Assembly (NCBI GenBank): GCA_004352715.1
Contig: SCFE01000118.1
Span: 1,537,780 to 1,601,779 of the forward strand
DNA from: Hofstenia miamia
Taxonomy: Eukaryota > Xenacoelomorpha > Acoela
Direction of reading: 5' to 3'
DNA: 64,000 bases
Part shown: one piece after another, positions 58,460-64,000 of the stretch
Layout: the number at the start of each line of letters is the position of its first letter
How positions within the stretch are numbered: the first letter of the stretch is position 1
The notes under the pieces: model-generated
What the model was told of the DNA's origin: nothing
Databases searched by the model: none
The model's input: the letters and a program-made list of their open reading frames with translations, nothing else
Translations under genes and position numbers: made by a program

Positions 58460-60828
58460 TAGTTATGGGAAGTATTGAAATAATTGAAATTTTCATTGAA
58501 ATCATTAATATTTTCAGGTACTAGAGGCACTCTAAGCAATGATCTTCAGCGCAAATGTTCACCAATACATAGGAGCCCATTCATCAAAAGTTTTTTAATT
58601 GCAGACAAAAATTAAAAAATACAAATTAAGATTAAAAGGAAATGAAAAGAACAATTTTATATAGGAATTTGGCAATATTAACCCCGAGAAAGTATTTTTT
58701 GCGAAAATTCTAATACATTGCCATTGCAGCAATTAAAAGTTGCTGCATAGAAAAAAATATTAAAAATTCACAATAAAACTTGCTTGAAATTTTTTTTTGA
58801 AATATTGAAACTATCTACAATATTATATTGATAGAGCACTATGACTGCGTCCGCTATGAGGGTACTGTTGCAAACCATTTTCCAGGGAGCTAAGTTGCAG
58901 CGAATTTAGAAGATAAATATCTTTTGAAGATAAAACTGCTGACCTTGATTGGAGTGGCTAACACAATCAAATTGAAAAGCGTCAAAATCGACTGTACAAA
59001 CAAACCGTATCTCACACGGCATGTTAATTATTAACATGGATTTCAGTCAAAGTGTGTAATATGGGCCAGGGACACATAAATTTACTATTTAGCAAACATG
59101 CTAATTGATAAAGTTCACGAAATAAAATGTCCATTTAAAATCAGTATTTTCAAGCTTTTTGTGTGTATAAGACAATGTTTAATAGCATTTCGATATAAAT
59201 TGTGTTTGCTTCTCTACTGATACTTATTTGCAAACAATGCTTTCATTTCCATTGTCTGCATAGGGAAATATGTTCTATGGTGGTTTATATCTATTTTATC
59301 ACATTTATTAATGCTAATAGTTACTAAAATTAGCATAGAATATAAGAGAAAAGTATCCAATCCGAGTGCAAAATTTGCATATTACTTTCTTCATTTTGTA
59401 TTCTAAATGTCAAATAGTTTATAAAATTAAATCAAACTTTATATTGAATTTAACCAGAAAAAGAATGAATATATGAGTATAATAAAAAATGCATTGCCTT
59501 TCTTCAATTTAACATAAAGTGCTCTTATGATAAGATTTTAACATTTTATCTGCCATTTATGTAAATGAAATTATTTAAACTGTGTCGGCTTGTGGCAGTG
59601 TTTTTATATATATCAGTATATCAAATTTAAAGGTTGAAAAATTTAGACACAAACACGAAAAATTATTGTCTCATATACTAAAGTTAACATGTAAAACGTG
59701 AAATTCTAAAGTTATTATTAAAGAAATTTAGCACTTTTTAAATCAAATAACTTATATTTTAATATTGTGCTTAAGTTAAAGTAATTATTACAATCAATCA
59801 CTGTGTTTAAAAATAAATAGATCATCTAAAAATAGCAGTGTTTGCACACTCAATGGAGACAAAATATAGAATTCTATAGCAAAGTATTTTAACTATAGTT
59901 TGAAAAAATATATATCGTGCGCAATTTTATTTAAAAAATTTTTTTTCCACTAGTCAATGAAGGACTTGAACATTTTCGTCACATTTACAATTTGACTGTT
60001 CAGCCATATCACAATGCATACTCTCTACACTTCAACGATGTTCTTTAGATCCTACAAGTTTTTTACCATTGCATATAAATAATACCTTTAATACTGGGAG
60101 GTGCAAAATTGGTATTCAGTGACAAAAAGAAAATACTAAACAATACATCGGATTTGCTATACAAATAAATTTTACATGAATGATCGTCTGTGCTCAATAC
60201 CAAGTTCAAATGCTGCCAGTGTTGCGACATTTGTGGACTTTGATTAAGTACCCAAACAACTTGAAATCGATTATCTGATGTTGTCACTGTAACTGGTCAA
60301 CCACTCATTGGCGTCTAATGAACGCGCAAACTACCAATTAGCAGTGTTTCAGATTAAATCATTTTTCTCTAAAGTGCTTCCTTCAATTTTCGAATAATTA
60401 ATACATGAATTTATATGTTATTCAATCAATTAAAACCAGTTTATTTACATTTAATGTTTAAATCAAAAGAAAATTGAGATAATATTACACTTTTACCAAG
60501 ACCAGGTTTCAGTTTCACTGTGACTAAGTGAATTTAGAGAATTGCCAAAGAATATTTAGGTGCTTCGTTCAAATTTTGCTATGTAGTAAACGGACTATCA
60601 TATGTACATCGAAACATGGCCCATCTGACCAAATGAATTTATATAAATCAGCTTGATCGATGACATGCCAATAAAACATTAAAAAATGTCATGGCTAAAA
60701 ATACTCAAATGAAAGAAAGTCAGAAACATTTAGTAAAATCATGATGCCAGGTTGCTTAAAAATATAAATTTTGCATGCTGTTTTATGGTGGTTTTTTCAA
60801 TAGTAAAGCAATGTTTAGCCTAAGAGAT
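58460..60828. other. AT-rich spacer without recognisable gene
   Basis: No conserved coding region is found. A 74-codon minus-strand frame at 60063-60287 has protein-like composition at its start (RFQVVWVLNQSPQMSQHW) but no ATG at its beginning and no recognised domain. Confidence 0.55.
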
Positions 60829-60830
60829 TA

Positions 60831-61595
60831 CAGTATTGGTCATATTAATTGCATCAAAGTATAAAAATGCAAACATTTTTGTTTCCATACGTAATTCACA
60901 AAAAAATTATTAGATTAATGATATGCATGCCCCCCTCTTGGTGAAATTAATTCTTCTACGCGCTTTGGCATGCTTCTAATTAATCTTTGGCATTGCTGTT
61001 GGACCTCAGAATCATGGAATCAAATCTTGATGATGTTAGAAATTAGCTTTATCATGGTACTGAAGTCCAACTTCCTCAGTTGATGCTTGACTATAGCAAG
61101 TAGATTTTCTATTGGACTCATGTCTGTTGAATTGCCAGGCTATGAGAGCACAGCATAACCAAGGTCATGCAATAACTTTGTTGTTTGTTGTAGCATGTGG
61201 CTTGTAGCCTTATCATGTTGAAATATCCAGGATTCACCATTGAACCATTATTGTGTTTGTTGTTGAGCAGTATTAGTCATTATTGGTCCATACTTATATG
61301 AATTAATTGTTCCATTAATGGAAAATATTCTGCCTGGCTCCTTGACGCAAAAAAAGACCAAAACATTTTCCTTGGAAGATGCATAACCGTTTAATTTGGA
61401 TGTTGAATGGTTTGTTTTTCACCTGTAGACATTCTCTTCGATCGAGCTGTAATTCCAGCAACCTCAAAATGACATTCATCAATGAAAACGACCTAAAAGA
61501 CATACATTTATATTACATAACATCAAAAAATAAATAAAACTAAGATGCCTACTTTTTCCCAGTCAACAATCGTCCAAACTTTATGTTCTATTGTC
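60831..61595 (-). pseudogene. Tc1-like transposase remnant with 3' terminal repeat
   Basis: The minus strand carries the catalytic half of a Tc1-type DD34E transposase. HKVWTIVDWEKV leads to VFIDECHFEV (first Asp). MSTGEKQTIQHPN follows, then across frameshifts FQHDKATSHMLQQ (second Asp) and LSWPGNSTDMSPIENLLAIV (Glu of the triad in IEN). LIRSMPKRVEELI is near the end. The 3' end CAGTATTGGTCATATTAATT (60831 on) with adjacent TA is a Tc1-type terminal repeat. The DNA-binding half and the other end are missing. A possible 60-base intron lies at 61493-61552. Confidence 0.75.
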
Positions 61596-61762
61596 CAATT
61601 AAATGAATAAATATATAAATAAATAAATAAACTGTAATTTAAAAACGGATGCACATCTATTTAAGATTTAAATACCTAAGTAATTTTTTGGGGAATATGC
61701 TAAGCTCCCGCTCATAGTTAGTATGTGTGACTGGTGGACGTCTTGATAATAATTAAGTAATG

Positions 61763-63014
61763 CAGAAATGGAATTGGATCGGTTCTCGAATCGGTTCGTA
61801 TCTGATCAGAGCGGATCGGATCGGATGTACATTTTGAGAAAATTTCGGATCTGCTTCAGATAAAAAATTTTTTAATAATTATATTGTATATTTTATACAT
61901 TACGCATATTTTTACATCGTACGCCACTTTAAGTGTGTTAATAATCTCAATCTAAGTGAAATTTTGTAACTGAATTTCATTGTTCTTACAACTGGTTCCA
62001 CGTTTTACTTTTCCAACAACCTATGAAATTGGTGACGAATATTACAAATCCGAAAATGCGATTCAAATTAGCCATCACATAAAGATAAATTTGTAAAGCA
62101 ACCAAAATATTTGCTTGTATAAACTTGCAAATTGAAAAGCAGAAGAAACACAGAGAAATTTAATGATACTAATATAATTTGGGATGCTCTTCAAACAAAA
62201 ATAATCATGTAAGATGCACTATAAGCAACTTTAAATGCCAAGATCAATATAATTTTCAGAAGGTTCTTGATTATTATAATTTTTAATGAAAAGTAAATTC
62301 AAAATTTATATTTAAATTCTCAAATTTAGTTTGAAAAAATGAATTTTTCTATCACGGATTTTAACACACTCTACTACAATTGTTTTAATGTCTTGCAATA
62401 TAAGTTTTGGATTAGGTCTTTAAATTGTCATTGTTTTGATATTCTTATTTTCATCGCCTTAGCTGCAATTTTGAAGTAAGTTATATCTTGTTGTTTGAAG
62501 CAACTTCAATTATTAATTCATAGTAACATTGCAAAATGGCGATTTTTAACTATTTAAACTCTATAACTATATTATGATTATAGTTGATGACAATTTTAGG
62601 AATTAAATTACTACAAAGCTTACAAATAAGCAAAGAAATGAATTTGGTGGAGCTTTGGCAGAGCAATTATCAATTTCCAGTCATAATCAAACTCACGCTA
62701 ATCAGAAACGGATTTGATCCTTGTGAATGGACAAATACAAATAAAACAAGCAATCTATTCCAAACATAGATAGACATTGGTTGAAAATTGTAGGCCCATT
62801 TTATGAACGTTGACGAAAACATTTTTTGAATTTTTTGGTTTGCTTAACGAAAATTGACTATAGTGAGATTGTAGTCAATGTTTATTTATTGTTAGAATAC
62901 GTATTTAAATTCGGATCCGTTTCGGATCGACAATTAAAATTGATTTAAAAATTCGGATTGGATCGGACCCGGATCAGATCGAATAGGAAAATGTTGGATC
63001 CAAGTCTATTTCTG
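61763..63014. mobile_element. hAT element, 1.25 kb, non-autonomous
   Basis: Left end CAGAAATGGAATTGGATCGG, right end (inverted) CAGAAATAGACTTGGATCC. Flanking octamers aagtaatg (61755-61762) and gagtaatg (63015-63022) agree at 7 of 8 positions. Both subterminal regions are packed with GGATC/GATCGGAT repeats, likely transposase-binding sites. No transposase is readable inside. Confidence 0.8.
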
Positions 63015-63024
63015 GAGTAATGAC

Positions 63025-64000
63025 AATTTGTTCATTTAGGAATGATATTATTTAATGTATGGTCTTCTCCAATTTCATTTATATTATTAAAAAGTTGTTC
63101 TTCAGACTTTTTATCAAAGTTCTTATCGAAGTATATTTTTCTATTATTTTCATTCTAACTGCTTTTTTCTGGACTTTATCTAAACAATCTAGCAAATATT
63201 CTGAAGCTCCACCCTAAACACAACAACAATATGTTAACTTTGAAACAACTGGGGACTTATAAGATCTGGAGTTCTTTTTCTTTAAAGCCTAATCTTTTCA
63301 ATTTTGAAATAACAAAGAGCTTCTGGGTCGCTTTTTTACCACTTCATGAATATGATTAGCAAATATCAATTTTTCATCCAAAATAACACTCAGGATTTAA
63401 ATATTATTTACTCTTTTTATATTAAGTTGTAGAATATTGCATTTTTTGAAGTATTTAATTGTAAATTATTTATATTGAAGGAATTCTCTATATTTTTCAA
63501 AGCAATATTTGCCATGGCGTCTTTATCACAAAAGTCAGAAATTAAAAGGGAATGATCATCCGCAAATGCTGATATAGAAGAAGAAATTTGATTGTAAATA
63601 TCATTTACAGAACTACTGAAAAAAACTGGGCCATTAATTGTACCTTATGGAACTCCATCATCAGTAGTGAGTAATCTAAAGCATGTACCACCAAAACTTG
63701 TAAAATGACACCTGTTTTGAAGAAAATGAGTGTACCAATTAAGAATATAAACATTCAATTGAGGATTTAAATTTTTAACACCATCAATAATTGTAAAATG
63801 ATCCACAGTATCGAAATCTTTTGAAATATCTAAAGTGACTAACCTGCAATAGTCAAAATGTTCTTTATATTTCCAAATACCATTAAATATTTGTATTAAA
63901 GCGCATTGCGTCGAACTTTTCCTCCTGGACCCAAATTGACAAAAAATAATTTATTTTTGATATTATATATTGACAAATTTGTCATAAATTAATCGCTCAC
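63025..64000 (-). pseudogene. Non-LTR reverse transcriptase, partial, running off the window
   Basis: From about 63943 downward the minus strand reads QFGSRRKSSTQCALI, VTLDISKDFDTVDH (first catalytic Asp), GVP-stop-GTINGPVFFSS, and SAFADDHSLLI (FADD form of the YADD box, about 63550-63570). The thumb follows with SKLTYCCCVWGGASEYLLDC after a frame change. The framework is jockey/I-group-like and differs from the other RTs in the window. Stops and a frameshift make it inactive. Its 5' part lies beyond base 64000, and its 3' end stops next to the hAT element. Confidence 0.75.

Noticed and set aside
60063-60287. 74-codon minus-strand frame with protein-like start
   Set aside because: No ATG at its beginning, no recognised domain and no convincing splice sites.
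1-64000. tRNA, rRNA or CRISPR features
   Set aside because: No tRNA B-box with a cloverleaf, no conserved rRNA core and no regular spacer-repeat array were seen on either strand.

Overview
The window is AT-rich, repeat-dense eukaryotic DNA, almost certainly from an invertebrate animal. It has no bacterial gene layout. It is full of decayed non-LTR retrotransposons, a Penelope-like element, and hAT, Tc1/mariner, Mutator-like and PIF/Harbinger-type DNA elements, with large stretches of empty AT-rich spacer. The species cannot be fixed from sequence alone. The mix of repeat families would fit a marine invertebrate such as a cnidarian or tunicate.

Only one convincing intact gene is visible: a single-exon BAHD-family acyltransferase on the minus strand (15724-17079, 451 aa) with both family signatures, HXXXD and DFGWG. 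This family is best known from plant and fungal secondary metabolism, so it is the most biologically interesting object here. No other biosynthetic gene lies next to it in the window. A few short stretches (7.6, 27.0, 48.3 and 53.2 kb) look like single exons or remnants of unidentified host genes.

Layout. 0-4.6 kb: AT spacer, a block present three times (probably an assembly artefact) and a restriction-like-endonuclease (R4/Dong-like) retrotransposon inside TAA/TTA repeats. 4.6-13.5 kb: mostly empty, with a small R4-like fragment (8.2 kb), a hAT-like element (10.6-11.7 kb) and a 1000-base gap. 13.5-15.4 kb: Penelope-like remnant with a possible hammerhead motif, then a MITE with 9-bp target duplication. 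15.7-17.1 kb: the acyltransferase. 19.4-20.2 kb: hAT element with transposase remnant. 24.3-25.3 kb: internally deleted mariner. 27.7-31.9 kb: hAT MITE, ZMYM1-like hAT transposase remnant and two reverse-transcriptase remnants. 32.2-34.5 kb: more R4-like copies in TTA tracts. 35.8-41.1 kb: a nearly full-length but broken APE-type non-LTR element with an SGNH-hydrolase ORF1 and a degenerate 2A-like peptide at the start of ORF2. 41.2-47.7 kb: further retroelement and transposon-like pseudogenes. 52.4-52.7 kb: a cluster of evenly spaced palindromes. 54.6-58.5 kb: a nest of four DNA elements, including a foldback MITE split by a hAT-like element. 60.8-64.0 kb: Tc1-like transposase remnant, a hAT element and a minus-strand reverse transcriptase running off the end.

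Assembly quality matters here. Several runs of N and most single Ns are flanked by near-identical sequence on both sides. That pattern suggests unmerged contig overlaps or two haplotypes laid end to end, so the apparent tandem duplications should not be taken at face value.
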